This document shows positions 54,334 through 62,819 of a stretch of 64,000 bases of DNA, in pieces. The DNA comes from Butyrivibrio sp. LC3010 (GTDB lineage: Bacteria; Bacillota; Clostridia; Lachnospirales; Lachnospiraceae): the NCBI RefSeq assembly GCF_000424385.1, contig NZ_AUJU01000008.1:1-64000 (forward strand). Reading direction: 5' to 3'. The notes below the pieces were generated by a model. The model made no database searches and was not told where the DNA came from. It saw nothing but the letters and a program-made list of their open reading frames with translations. The translations under genes were made by a program, and so were the position numbers. Each line of letters begins with the position of its first letter. Position 1 is the first letter of the stretch.

Positions 54334-56390
54334 TTTGCACCTCCTCTTTTCTGAAGAGTTCCGTCTTTAAGGACACGGTTCATTACACGTTCAAATGCAC
54401 TAAGATTAATAGGCTTACTGATAAAGCCATCAAAACCTTCCTGAAGGAACATCTCCCTGGCACCGCTTATGGCATTGGCAGTCAGTGCTATCACACAGAC
54501 ATTCCTGCGATTATCCAAAGCAATTCTCCTAAGCTGTTTCATAGCTTCAATACCGTCCATCTCCGGCATCATATGATCCATAAATATTACGTCATAGAAG
54601 GATTGCGTGTATTTGATCAGTGCCTCGGCTCCGCTATGAGCAACATCGATATCCATGTTATATTCTTTAAAAAGCCCCGAAGCCACAACCAGGTTCATGG
54701 GTTCGTCATCAACAATAAGTGCACGAACTCCGTCGAGTACAGGCTTTGTCTCATCTGACAAAAGTGAAGGAACGTAGGTATCTCCGTTCAATACTCTAAG
54801 CATCTGAAAACCGCTTGCAGGCTTTGCAATCCGGATCACTCTGCTATTTCCGGGACGGGCAAAATCATACTTACTGGACACAGCAACTATCACTTCATCT
54901 GATGCAATACTTTCGAAATAATCCGGATCAATACTGTATTCTTCAATACCGATAAATATATGTGAGATCTTACCTTTTTCCATCAGTCTTTTCAGCTCAA
55001 GCATATTTGGTACTGCATACAAATTAATTCTTAATCCCACGGCAAAATTCATGCCCATAGACTTGTAAAATTCATTTACCTCCTGCCGCTTGTATTTATT
55101 GGGGATAAAATAAAAGGCAATGTTTATGAATTTCTTTTCCGTAATTGTCATACAAGGGGAGGGATCTATGATTTCCTGGGCTATACTTACTCGTACAGTT
55201 GTGCCCTTCCTCTTCTGACTCTCGATCGTAACAAAACCCTTCATAAGCCTGGTAAATCCAAATACCAGTGACAGACCAAGACCTATTCCGCTGGTGCTTC
55301 TGTTACGCCTCTTATTAACCTGATACCGTCCTCTGGTTATCCTTTCGATATCACTGTCAGTCATACCGATACCGGTATCCGATACCTCGATTAGCAGATT
55401 CATTCCATATGCTTTTTTTATGCCTGATATTTTCAGATAAACGCCACCCTCGCTTGTGAATTTGAAGGCATTATCAAGAAGATGATCTACGATCTTACGG
55501 ATTTTAGCAGCATCTCCCCTTAGAAGAGAAGGCATATTGGGATCAAGATCAATGACGAATTCGAGACTTTCATCCTTTGAAAGTATATTGTAATTGGTAA
55601 TGATGTCATTAAGAAGCGATGCCAGCTCATATCTATCCTCTTCAAGTCTGGCATCTCCACGCTGTATTTCACTGTAATCCTGAATATCTTCGATCTGAAG
55701 AGAAAGCCTTACACCTGCATCTCGTATCGCTATAACATCATTGTTTCTTACTTTCTTTAAGATAAGACTTGTCATACCGTTTATAACATTAACAGGGGTA
55801 CGAAGCTCATGGGATATGTTTACAAGGAAATCCTCAAGTCCTATGCTTTCAGTTTCCTCATCGTCATTCTTACTCTGCAGTTCATCCTCTACCGTGCGCT
55901 CATTCTTAAGTACAGCCTTCAAAGCTCTGTAACAGCATATCTCAAGCAGCACCTGAAACGCTATACGAAGTAGATCATATCCACTAAGGTCCACTTCTTT
56001 GCTTCCGGCAATCCATAACAACTGCATGATTATGATTGCAAAAAACTCTATCAATAATGGGAAAAGATACTCTTCACGCTTGAGAAGCGTTGCCGTGACC
56101 ATCATCAGAATTGAAAAAACAACGGCATCGAACAAGCTGTTTCCATGCCCACCATGATAAAACGCCAAAAACATCGAGTAAATCATGTAGATATTTTCTC
56201 TGATCTTTGGCTCAAGATAGCTTCTGACATGGATAGCCCAGCATATAACAATGCCAAGTATAATAAGGGGCGGCATCCAGAACTCCCATCCCTGCAGAAT
56301 GCTCTCTAACAAAACACCCATACTGGCGGTGGAAATAATGATAATTACGACATTATGCTTATTGGCTATCTGATCATTTTTTTCGCCCAC
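54330..56390 (-). CDS. Hybrid histidine kinase with pseudo-receiver and receiver
   Basis: The 686-residue protein has about five or six membrane helices in the first 160 residues and no extracellular sensor. HisKA has His194 (ISHELRTP), HATPase has Asn307 and DTGIG, SGIGLGLS. Residues about 420-530 look like a receiver fold without a phosphoacceptor Asp (pseudo-receiver), followed by a true receiver (555-675) with Asp605 and SKPI. It has no HPt; the HPt of the next gene could serve it. The start is GTG with GGAG 8 nt upstream. First gene of a three-gene operon coupled by stop-start overlap. Confidence 0.88.
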   Translation of the reverse strand: MGEKNDQIANKHNVVIIIISTASMGVLLESILQGWEFWMPPLIILGIVICWAIHVRSYLEPKIRENIYMIYSMFLAFYHGGHGNSLFDAVVFSILMMVTATLLKREEYLFPLLIEFFAIIIMQLLWIAGSKEVDLSGYDLLRIAFQVLLEICCYRALKAVLKNERTVEDELQSKNDDEETESIGLEDFLVNISHELRTPVNVINGMTSLILKKVRNNDVIAIRDAGVRLSLQIEDIQDYSEIQRGDARLEEDRYELASLLNDIITNYNILSKDESLEFVIDLDPNMPSLLRGDAAKIRKIVDHLLDNAFKFTSEGGVYLKISGIKKAYGMNLLIEVSDTGIGMTDSDIERITRGRYQVNKRRNRSTSGIGLGLSLVFGFTRLMKGFVTIESQKRKGTTVRVSIAQEIIDPSPCMTITEKKFINIAFYFIPNKYKRQEVNEFYKSMGMNFAVGLRINLYAVPNMLELKRLMEKGKISHIFIGIEEYSIDPDYFESIASDEVIVAVSSKYDFARPGNSRVIRIAKPASGFQMLRVLNGDTYVPSLLSDETKPVLDGVRALIVDDEPMNLVVASGLFKEYNMDIDVAHSGAEALIKYTQSFYDVIFMDHMMPEMDGIEAMKQLRRIALDNRRNVCVIALTANAISGAREMFLQEGFDGFISKPINLSAFERVMNRVLKDGTLQKRGGAK

Positions 56391-56653
56391 AACTATATCT
56401 CCACTCTACGGATTCTTAGCAGTCGTAAATTTAACTACAGTGCTCAGTACAAAAATCCTGCGGGATTTCTCCGCTTGTACCCACAAAAAGACACAGTACC
56501 CTCCTTATAATTACACTAAAATTACTGCATGAACGCAATTAAATATGAATAAATTTTGTATAAACTTCATTTTCAAAAATACCAATCGTTAATACTTCTG
56601 AATTGTTCATTTTGATGATAGTGATGAGTCAAAAGATTAATAACGGAGAATAT

Positions 56654-56707
56654 ATGAACCAGTATAGCTGGTCAGAATACTATATCGCGGATCTGGATGA
56701 ATATTAA
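56654..56707 (+). CDS. Possible 17-residue peptide (MNQYSWSEYYIADLDEY)
   Basis: A short frame with ACGGAG 6 nt before ATG is followed after 45 nt by a strong plus-strand terminator. It lies in an otherwise gene-free stretch where both flanking genes are on the minus strand, so the plus-strand terminator needs a plus-strand transcript. The peptide is aromatic and acidic, without signal sequence. It could be a leader peptide, a small regulatory peptide, or a chance frame in a small RNA. Confidence 0.4.
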   Translation: MNQYSWSEYYIADLDEY

Positions 56708-56752
56708 CCCGGAGATTTTTTGGGTATTCGAAGTTTCAGTGATTATATAATA

Positions 56753-56791
56753 AGCAGGATCATGCCGCTATCTGCATGTCCTGCTTTTTTT
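56753..56791 (+). terminator. Strong rho-independent terminator on the plus strand
   Basis: AGCAGGA-t-CATGC (56753-56765) pairs with GCATGTCCTGCT (56774-56785) with one bulged T, followed by a run of T to 56791. Confidence 0.8.
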
Positions 56792-56918
56792 GATATAGGA
56801 AATTTCTCCGAAATTCCTATATCATAAAAAGCGCTCCGCTATGGATGCGCACTCGCGCGATAGGAATATGTTGCCTTCAGCAACCGCGCTCGGCGCGAGA
56901 ATGTCGAAAGCGACATTC
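56792..56918. repeat. Cluster of inverted repeats, GC-rich compared with surroundings
   Basis: Four hairpins lie in 127 bp: GATATAGGAAATTT/AAATTCCTATATC (56792-56823, one bulge), GTTGC/GCAAC (56870-56884), CGCGC/GCGCG (56885-56897) and GAATGTCG/CGACATTC (56899-56918). GCGC pairs occur at 56831-56858. The motif ATAGGAA recurs. It may serve as the 3' end of the GGDEF gene (stop 56930) or be a dispersed repeat element. Confidence 0.6.
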
Positions 56919-56929
56919 TTCCTTGTCTT

Positions 56930-58309
56930 TTAGATTTTTCTGCTCTTTAATTCAGGATGGACTGCGTAGAATTCCTCCTTATCCTTGTACATGAGAATAT
57001 CTGCATTTCTCATGGCAATACGAATATCGTCTCCTCCGCTTGAATAAAAATACCCTATAGACATGGTTATCTCTGAAGGATACGTCGTCTTATCTCTCAG
57101 TTTTGATATTTTGTCAAGGAACTCATCCTCTGACTTACCAGTGGTTATAATCGTAAACTCATCTCCGCCTGCTCTGTATATCTCATCATCTCCAAAGACT
57201 GATGAAATAATGGATGCGGCGGACCAAAGCATCTGATCTCCTGCCTCATGCCCATATTTATCATTGACATATTTTAGTCCATTAAGATCAACAAATACCA
57301 CGCCGTATGGCCTGCATCTTAGCTCAAGCCTTGATACAAACTCATCAACCCTGATGTTCATGGCGTTTCTGTTCATAACACCTGTCAGCATGTCACTGTT
57401 GCTGAGTTCCTTCATTTTTTCCATAAGATTATTATTAGCCAGCTCCGCTGCCAGGAAAAATGAAGTATGCTCCAGCAGTTCCTTTATCTCTATAGTGCGG
57501 TCGGTATCGAAATTCACCACATACAGATAACCTATAGTTTTCCTGTTCTGCTGCAAAGGCACAAAGCAAATGCTCTGAACACCTGCTTCGATCATCGATT
57601 TTGCCCAGGCAGGATTCCTGTCCTCAAGAGACTTCATATCTGACTCATCTGCGATGATAAGACAATTACTCTTCTCTATTGTTTTATCCCAGGTTTTTAC
57701 AACATCCGGAGGGATATCCTCAATGTCACGCCCACGTGTCTCTTCATCTCTGCTTCTTGCTATACCACCGATATATCTGACCCCATTTGTCGCTTCATCT
57801 ATGCTGACAACCGAAACTCTTTCAGCCCCACACTTCTCAAAAATTTCCTTCACAACTTCATCAACAGCAGATTTAAAACTGTCAGCAGTACGAAATACAG
57901 CGCAGCTTTTTATCACAGAGCTTGCTGTGTCCATTGTTACGTTTCCAAGCCTGTCGGGATCTGCTTTCTCAGTAAGTTCATATGAAAATATACAGTAGCC
58001 TGTGTCATCCCTGTCTGATTCAAGTGGAATATAAACCTGATCCATCCACATATTGATGACCTTTGCTTCAATATATGTATGTATCTGTTTATGCTTTATA
58101 GCTGCAGTAAAAACAAAATGCTCAAACTTCCTGTCCTTTGGGAAAAGTTCAGTATAAAGTATCCCGTCATAATAGCTTGAAAAATCCTGCTTATACCTTT
58201 TGTTGGCTGCAACAATGCGTATTTCCCCTATTTCATCATCAGGAAGCTTTTCCACTGACATGATGCATGAAGTTGATACCAGCGAATCAATAATAGCTTT
58301 AAAATCCAT
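56930..58309 (-). CDS. Diguanylate cyclase with PAS-like and GAF domains
   Basis: This cytoplasmic protein of 459 residues has no membrane segment. An N-terminal PAS-like region (about 1-115) is followed by a GAF domain (130-290) and a GGDEF domain (300-455) with intact AGGDEFTI (GGDEF at 381-385). It should make cyclic-di-GMP from two GTP. No RxxD inhibitory site is seen before the signature, so product inhibition may be absent. ATG at 58309 has GGTGAT 5 nt upstream; the ATG at 58321 has none. It stands alone downstream of the divergent flavodoxin promoter region. Confidence 0.88.
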   Translation of the reverse strand: MDFKAIIDSLVSTSCIMSVEKLPDDEIGEIRIVAANKRYKQDFSSYYDGILYTELFPKDRKFEHFVFTAAIKHKQIHTYIEAKVINMWMDQVYIPLESDRDDTGYCIFSYELTEKADPDRLGNVTMDTASSVIKSCAVFRTADSFKSAVDEVVKEIFEKCGAERVSVVSIDEATNGVRYIGGIARSRDEETRGRDIEDIPPDVVKTWDKTIEKSNCLIIADESDMKSLEDRNPAWAKSMIEAGVQSICFVPLQQNRKTIGYLYVVNFDTDRTIEIKELLEHTSFFLAAELANNNLMEKMKELSNSDMLTGVMNRNAMNIRVDEFVSRLELRCRPYGVVFVDLNGLKYVNDKYGHEAGDQMLWSAASIISSVFGDDEIYRAGGDEFTIITTGKSEDEFLDKISKLRDKTTYPSEITMSIGYFYSSGGDDIRIAMRNADILMYKDKEEFYAVHPELKSRKI

Positions 58310-58429
58310 ACTTATCACCATAAAAAAGATTGAAATGCCCGCATGATTTCATACTACTATTTTATCTATAATTTCGTGAATTAATGATTAAATTATTATA
58401 AATTTTATTTTTATTCAAAAAAACCTCCG

Positions 58430-58444
58430 TGATAACTATTATCA
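58430..58444 (+). promoter_or_regulatory. Fur-like box upstream of flavodoxin
   Basis: TGATAACTATTATCA matches the 7-1-7 Fur inverted repeat (TGATAAT-n-ATTATCA) at 13 of the 14 defined positions. It lies just upstream of the -35. Confidence 0.6.
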
Positions 58445-58454
58445 TTAAGCTGTC

Positions 58455-58483
58455 TTGATTATTTTGTTAGCATTTGCTAACAT
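58455..58483 (+). promoter_or_regulatory. Flavodoxin promoter overlapped by a palindromic operator
   Basis: TTGATT (58455-58460), 17-nt spacer, TAACAT (58478-58483). A perfect inverted repeat TGTTAGC-ATTT-GCTAACA (58465-58482) covers the spacer and -10, where a bound repressor would block RNA polymerase. Confidence 0.6.
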
Positions 58484-58539
58484 ATTTTCCGAAGGTAATA
58501 TGATTTTTAATGATTCAAAACCTAGAAAGGATGGGAAGT

Positions 58540-58971
58540 ATGAGTAAAGTTAAAGTAATTTTCTGGAGTGGAAGTGGCAATACACAAGCTATGGCAGATG
58601 CAGTAGCAGATGGTATAAGGAGTGCAGGGGGCGAAGCAGAAGTTGCAACTTTTGGTTCTATCACTCCTTCCGATGCAGCAAATGAGTCCGTAATTGCATT
58701 CGGATGCCCGGCTATGGGTGCAGAGGTACTTGAAGAAAGCACTGTTGAGCCTTTCATTGCAGATTATGAAACAAAATGCAGCGGTAAAAAGGTTGCACTT
58801 TTTGGTTCTTATGGATGGGGAGATGGTCAGTGGATGAGAGACTGGCAGGACAGACTTGCAGCTGCAGGAGCTACAATCATTGGCGGAGAAGGCGTGATTG
58901 CCAACAATGCACCTGACGATGATGCAGTTTCCCAGTGCGAAGATCTCGGAAGAATGCTGGCCCAGGCGTGA
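58540..58971 (+). CDS. Flavodoxin
   Basis: This 143-residue FMN protein carries low-potential electrons in place of ferredoxin, typically under iron shortage. The phosphate loop WSGSGNTQAMA is at about 9-19, the 50s loop FGCPAMGAEVLE at about 53-64 and the 90s loop FGSYGWGDGQWMRDW at about 88-102 with aromatic residues that sandwich the flavin. The ATG at 58540 has AAAGGA 8-9 nt upstream; a longer frame from 58510 has none. A Fur-like box and a second palindrome at the promoter fit iron control. A terminator shared with the convergent binding-protein gene follows. Confidence 0.93.
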   Translation: MSKVKVIFWSGSGNTQAMADAVADGIRSAGGEAEVATFGSITPSDAANESVIAFGCPAMGAEVLEESTVEPFIADYETKCSGKKVALFGSYGWGDGQWMRDWQDRLAAAGATIIGGEGVIANNAPDDDAVSQCEDLGRMLAQA

Positions 58972-59007
58972 TATATTTCCATCAACACTTCTTATAGTTT
59001 ATACACC

Positions 59008-59068
59008 AAAAACCACCATATCCTGTTAGCGGTCATGCCCTTATCGCTTCAAGGAAATGGTGGTTTTT
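59008..59068. terminator. Bidirectional terminator between flavodoxin and binding-protein genes
   Basis: AAAAACCACCAT (59008-59019) pairs perfectly with ATGGTGGTTTTT (59057-59068). It lies between two convergent genes and is T-rich on both exits. Confidence 0.8.
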
Positions 59069-59084
59069 ATTTTATCAGATCACC

Positions 59085-60683
59085 TTATTTATTTGAGTTA
59101 TAGGTATTGTATGCATCCTGCTGGATCTTGATGAACTCATTGTAGCCCATTGTCTCAAGCATCTTGATGTAATCATCCCACTGCTCATCAATTCCGCCCT
59201 CTGTTACCCATGTTGCCTGGTTAGATGCAACATAAGCATCAAGGTCTGTGAAAAGTGTAGAAAGTGTATTAAGCTGGTCTGTTGTGTAACTTACATTAGG
59301 GAATGCTTCCTTTGCATATTTTCCAAGTTCCTTATCAAGAGCAAGCTTGGAAGCATCACCGTTTTCTGCAGCATATTTAACCTTATCGTTAAAGCCTTCA
59401 GCTACATACTTAGGACCAAAATCGCGAAGTGACTCGATCCATGCAAATGTATCTGCTGAATTTCCGTCCTGAGGCTCAAGAACTGTGTATGTTCCGTCTG
59501 CATCATTCTTCTCGATACCAACACCGAATGAACCATAGAAGTTCTGGATTGAAGCATCCTCTGTGTAGAACTTGTCTACCCATGAAAGAAGGGGACCGGG
59601 ATTCTCACATGAAGAAGTTACAACGAACTCATATCTGCTGTAGTTCCAATGCTCAGGATCAGATGAGATATAGCTTTCTCCGCTGGGACCTGTAAGAGCC
59701 GGAAGTGCAACGTACTCTCCTGCATTTGCACCAAAGGTTGAATCTGCTGTCCAGCCGGGAGCTGCACCGATAATAGGTGTCTCGTTCATGAGCTTAGCAT
59801 CACGCATGGAAGAATCTTCTGTAAAAAGCTCAGGATCGATAAGGCCCTTTTCAAAGCACTCGTGCATCCACTGAACACCTTCCTTGTATCCTTCAGTAAC
59901 AGGAAGGTATACAGGCTCACCGTTCTGAATTGCCATCATGTATGTTCCGTCTGCACCTAATGTTGTTCCGAAAGGAAGGCTGAAGAACATTACAGAATCA
60001 GCATATCCCTGTCCGAAAGGAATCTCATCATTAGGATCACCGTTGCCGTTTGCATCCTGCTCTTTGAAAGCAACAAGAGCATTTTCAAATTCTTCGTAGG
60101 TAGTAGGAACTTCAAGTCCAAGATTATCAAGCCACTGCTTATTTATGAACATCTGGTTTGCAACAGTAGGTCTGCAGGGCTTCTTGGAAGGAAGACCATA
60201 GATATGACCGTCAGCTGATGTTGCCAGTGCCTTCATTGTAGGATCACTTTCAATTATGCCCTTGAAATTAGGCATATACTCATCGATGTAATCATCAAGA
60301 GCTATGAAAGATCCTGTATTAGTAAGTATGTCTGACTCTGAAAAGCATATTGAACCCATAAATGCATCAGGCAGATCACCACCTGCAAGAAGAACAGCCT
60401 TTTTATCGCCCCAGTCAGAATTAAGGATAGTATCCCAATTAACTGTTATTCCCGCTTCACTTGCTGCAGCATCCGGAAAACCTGTATGGTAGTCCTCACC
60501 CCAGTCTGCCCATCTTACAGTCGCAACCTTATAGGAAGTCTCTGATGAAGCAGCTACAGTATCTGCTGAAGTCTCAGTCTTTGTGTTTCCTGCATTCTCA
60601 GAAACCTGTGCGCTCTGACCACATGCTGCAAGTACAGTGCTAAGTGCTAACACGCCTGCTGTCATTTTTAGTGTCTTTTTCAT
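59085..60683 (-). CDS. Extracellular sugar-binding lipoprotein, second system
   Basis: The 532-residue protein has a signal peptide with lipobox LAAC (Cys21), then a short Ser/Thr linker. The fold is the large LplA-type solute-binding family, with an EF-hand-like calcium loop DANGNGDPNDEIPF (about 214-227) that is common in this subgroup. It serves the two permeases upstream. A hairpin lies in the 98-nt gap before it. The substrate is likely an oligosaccharide; no hydrolase is next to it in the window to narrow this down. Confidence 0.9.
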   Translation of the reverse strand: MKKTLKMTAGVLALSTVLAACGQSAQVSENAGNTKTETSADTVAASSETSYKVATVRWADWGEDYHTGFPDAAASEAGITVNWDTILNSDWGDKKAVLLAGGDLPDAFMGSICFSESDILTNTGSFIALDDYIDEYMPNFKGIIESDPTMKALATSADGHIYGLPSKKPCRPTVANQMFINKQWLDNLGLEVPTTYEEFENALVAFKEQDANGNGDPNDEIPFGQGYADSVMFFSLPFGTTLGADGTYMMAIQNGEPVYLPVTEGYKEGVQWMHECFEKGLIDPELFTEDSSMRDAKLMNETPIIGAAPGWTADSTFGANAGEYVALPALTGPSGESYISSDPEHWNYSRYEFVVTSSCENPGPLLSWVDKFYTEDASIQNFYGSFGVGIEKNDADGTYTVLEPQDGNSADTFAWIESLRDFGPKYVAEGFNDKVKYAAENGDASKLALDKELGKYAKEAFPNVSYTTDQLNTLSTLFTDLDAYVASNQATWVTEGGIDEQWDDYIKMLETMGYNEFIKIQQDAYNTYNSNK

Positions 60684-60720
60684 TTTCTTCTCCTTCTCCT
60701 TAACTATATAAATAGTGACT

Positions 60721-60752
60721 TCCTGAAAACACAGATGAAAATGTATTCAGGA
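60721..60752 (-). other. Hairpin between permease and binding-protein genes
   Basis: TCCTGAA (60721-60727) pairs with TTCAGGA (60746-60752) around an 18-nt loop. There is no T tail on the minus strand; it is a possible mRNA processing site that lets the binding protein be made in excess. Confidence 0.5.
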
Positions 60753-60781
60753 ATCTTCAGCTCATAAAAAACTGAGCCTGA

Positions 60782-61705
60782 TTAACCCTTTACTGCGCCT
60801 ATCATTACTCCCTGATTAAAGTACTTTTGCAAGAACGGATAGAGAGCCATGATTGGCAATGTAGAAACCACGATTGAAGCATATTTCATCATGTCTGAGA
60901 GCTGTCTGAGCTCCTGAGCCATGGTACCTGTCGCTGCACCAAGAAGAGATTCATTGGCAATAAGAATTCTTCTAAGAAGTAGTTGCAGCGGTATGAGATC
61001 TTCGTTCTGAAGATAAATCAGAGCATTGAACCAGGAGTTCCAAAGACCTACCGCGGTCCAAAGTCCTACTACAGCGATTACCGCTTTGGAGAGAGGTACT
61101 GCAAACTGAACGAAGTATCTCAAGGTGCTGCATCCGTCTATTTGGGCTGCTTCCCATAAGGATTCTGGCAAAGAGTTCTGGAAGAATGTCCTTGCCACGA
61201 TGATGTTGTAAGTGGATACCGCAAATGGAACGATCATTACGAGGAAATTGTCAAGAAGTCCGAACTGCTTAACTATCAGATAGGTTGGTATCAGGCCTCC
61301 TCCGACAAACATTGGAATCAAATAGAATACATTGATCCATTTTCTTCCGGGCAGATCCTTTCTTGACATAGCATAACCGGCAGTGATATTAACGAACAAC
61401 GCGACGAACGTGCCGGTGAAGGTATATACAATGGTGTTCCAATAACTCTTCCAGATCTGACTCTGTTCGAAGAGCTTTTGGTATCCCCTTACATCAATTA
61501 CATTTGGCCATAACCAGACTTTTCCATTGGCTACATCCGCGGGATTACTAAAGGATGCTATGATAACGAACCAAAGTGGATATATGACCGCAATTATCAT
61601 AATTACTGCTATCAGATGAAACAGAATATTCACCAGCTTATCCTGAGTAAATACTCTCTTCTTTTTAACTTCTGTCTCTTCTACACTTCTAACAACTAAT
61701 TCCAT
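60782..61705 (-). CDS. Sugar ABC transporter permease, LplC/YtcP type, second system
   Basis: This 307-residue six-helix permease has an N-terminal cytoplasmic tail of about 25 residues, the EAA loop PESLWEAAQIDGCSTLRYF-like (about 190-208) and the diagnostic C-terminus KYFNQGVMIGAVKG. It is the partner of the LplB-type permease 22 nt upstream. Confidence 0.92.
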   Translation of the reverse strand: MELVVRSVEETEVKKKRVFTQDKLVNILFHLIAVIMIIAVIYPLWFVIIASFSNPADVANGKVWLWPNVIDVRGYQKLFEQSQIWKSYWNTIVYTFTGTFVALFVNITAGYAMSRKDLPGRKWINVFYLIPMFVGGGLIPTYLIVKQFGLLDNFLVMIVPFAVSTYNIIVARTFFQNSLPESLWEAAQIDGCSTLRYFVQFAVPLSKAVIAVVGLWTAVGLWNSWFNALIYLQNEDLIPLQLLLRRILIANESLLGAATGTMAQELRQLSDMMKYASIVVSTLPIMALYPFLQKYFNQGVMIGAVKG

Positions 61706-61727
61706 TTTCCATTCCCCTTATTTGTTT

Positions 61728-62636
61728 TTAGAACAAACTACTATCAGTTAACTTTTTAGCAAGAAGATTTACTAAAAGCAGAACAATTACATTTACCACT
61801 GTGTTGAACAGACCGATTGCTGTTGAAAGGCTGTACTGCATGCTCTGCATACCCATCTTGTAAACATAGGTTGATATGATTTCACTGCTCATTATGTTCT
61901 GAACATTCTGAAGAAGGAAAACCTTCTCGAATCCTATTCCCAGGATGCTGCCTGCTCTCATGATAAGAAGTACCATTGCTGTTGGCAGGATCATCGGTAT
62001 ATCTATGTATTTAATCTTCTGTAGTGTACTTGCGCCGTCTACTGTTGCAGCCTCGTAATAGGTAGGATCGATTCCTGCCAGAGCTGCCAGATAGATTATG
62101 CTGTCCCATCCAAGGTGCTGCCAGATATCGCTCCATACATAGATGTGCTTGAATCCGCTTGCGCTTGACATAAGATTTGGAAATTCCTGTCCGAACAGTC
62201 TGAAAAGATTAGCGAACAGACCGCTGCTTGGTGAAAGGAAGATCAGTATCAAACCGCACATAACCATGGTTGATATAAAATGTGGCAGATATGTAATAAC
62301 CTGGAAGACTTTCTTGAACAACTTCGTTTTCATCTGATTGCACATAAGTGCCAGAAGAATCGGAAGCGGAAATCCTACCAGAATGCTATACAAGCTAATC
62401 ACCAGTGTGTTCTTTATCGTTACCGTGAACTGATAAGACTTGAAAAACTGTATGAAATTTTTCATTCCGACAAACGGACTTTTGAATATTCCAAGCGCCG
62501 GTGAATAATTCTGGAATGCTATCACAATCCCAGCCATGGGCAGGTATGCGAAGCAGAATAAAAGAACCGCTGATGGTAATAGTAACAGATACAACTGATA
62601 ATACTTTTTAATGTTTTTCAGGGCTTTTTCTTTCAT
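61728..62636 (-). CDS. Sugar ABC transporter permease, LplB type, second system
   Basis: This 302-residue six-helix permease opens with LLLLPSAVLLFCFAYLPMAG. The EAA loop is DPTYYEAATVDGASTLQK-like (about 193-210) and the C-terminus is LLAKKLTDSSLF. The ATG at 62636 has AGAGGA 9 nt upstream; a TTG start at 62657 is possible but would place that site inside the gene. It heads the operon and is divergent from a YesM-type kinase gene that probably controls it. Confidence 0.91.
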   Translation of the reverse strand: MKEKALKNIKKYYQLYLLLLPSAVLLFCFAYLPMAGIVIAFQNYSPALGIFKSPFVGMKNFIQFFKSYQFTVTIKNTLVISLYSILVGFPLPILLALMCNQMKTKLFKKVFQVITYLPHFISTMVMCGLILIFLSPSSGLFANLFRLFGQEFPNLMSSASGFKHIYVWSDIWQHLGWDSIIYLAALAGIDPTYYEAATVDGASTLQKIKYIDIPMILPTAMVLLIMRAGSILGIGFEKVFLLQNVQNIMSSEIISTYVYKMGMQSMQYSLSTAIGLFNTVVNVIVLLLVNLLAKKLTDSSLF

Positions 62637-62819
62637 TATGTCCGATCCTCTTTTCAACGTAATTTCTTTAAGCTGATTAAAACTTGTATTTTTGACAGTT
62701 CAAATCTTATCGTTTTTATGAATCCAAAAATAGCACTTTTCTGTTTTATGGATAGCACTTTTCCGAACATGCTGACAAAATAAGTGGCGATACAAAAAGC
62801 TTTTAATTATAATGAACGT

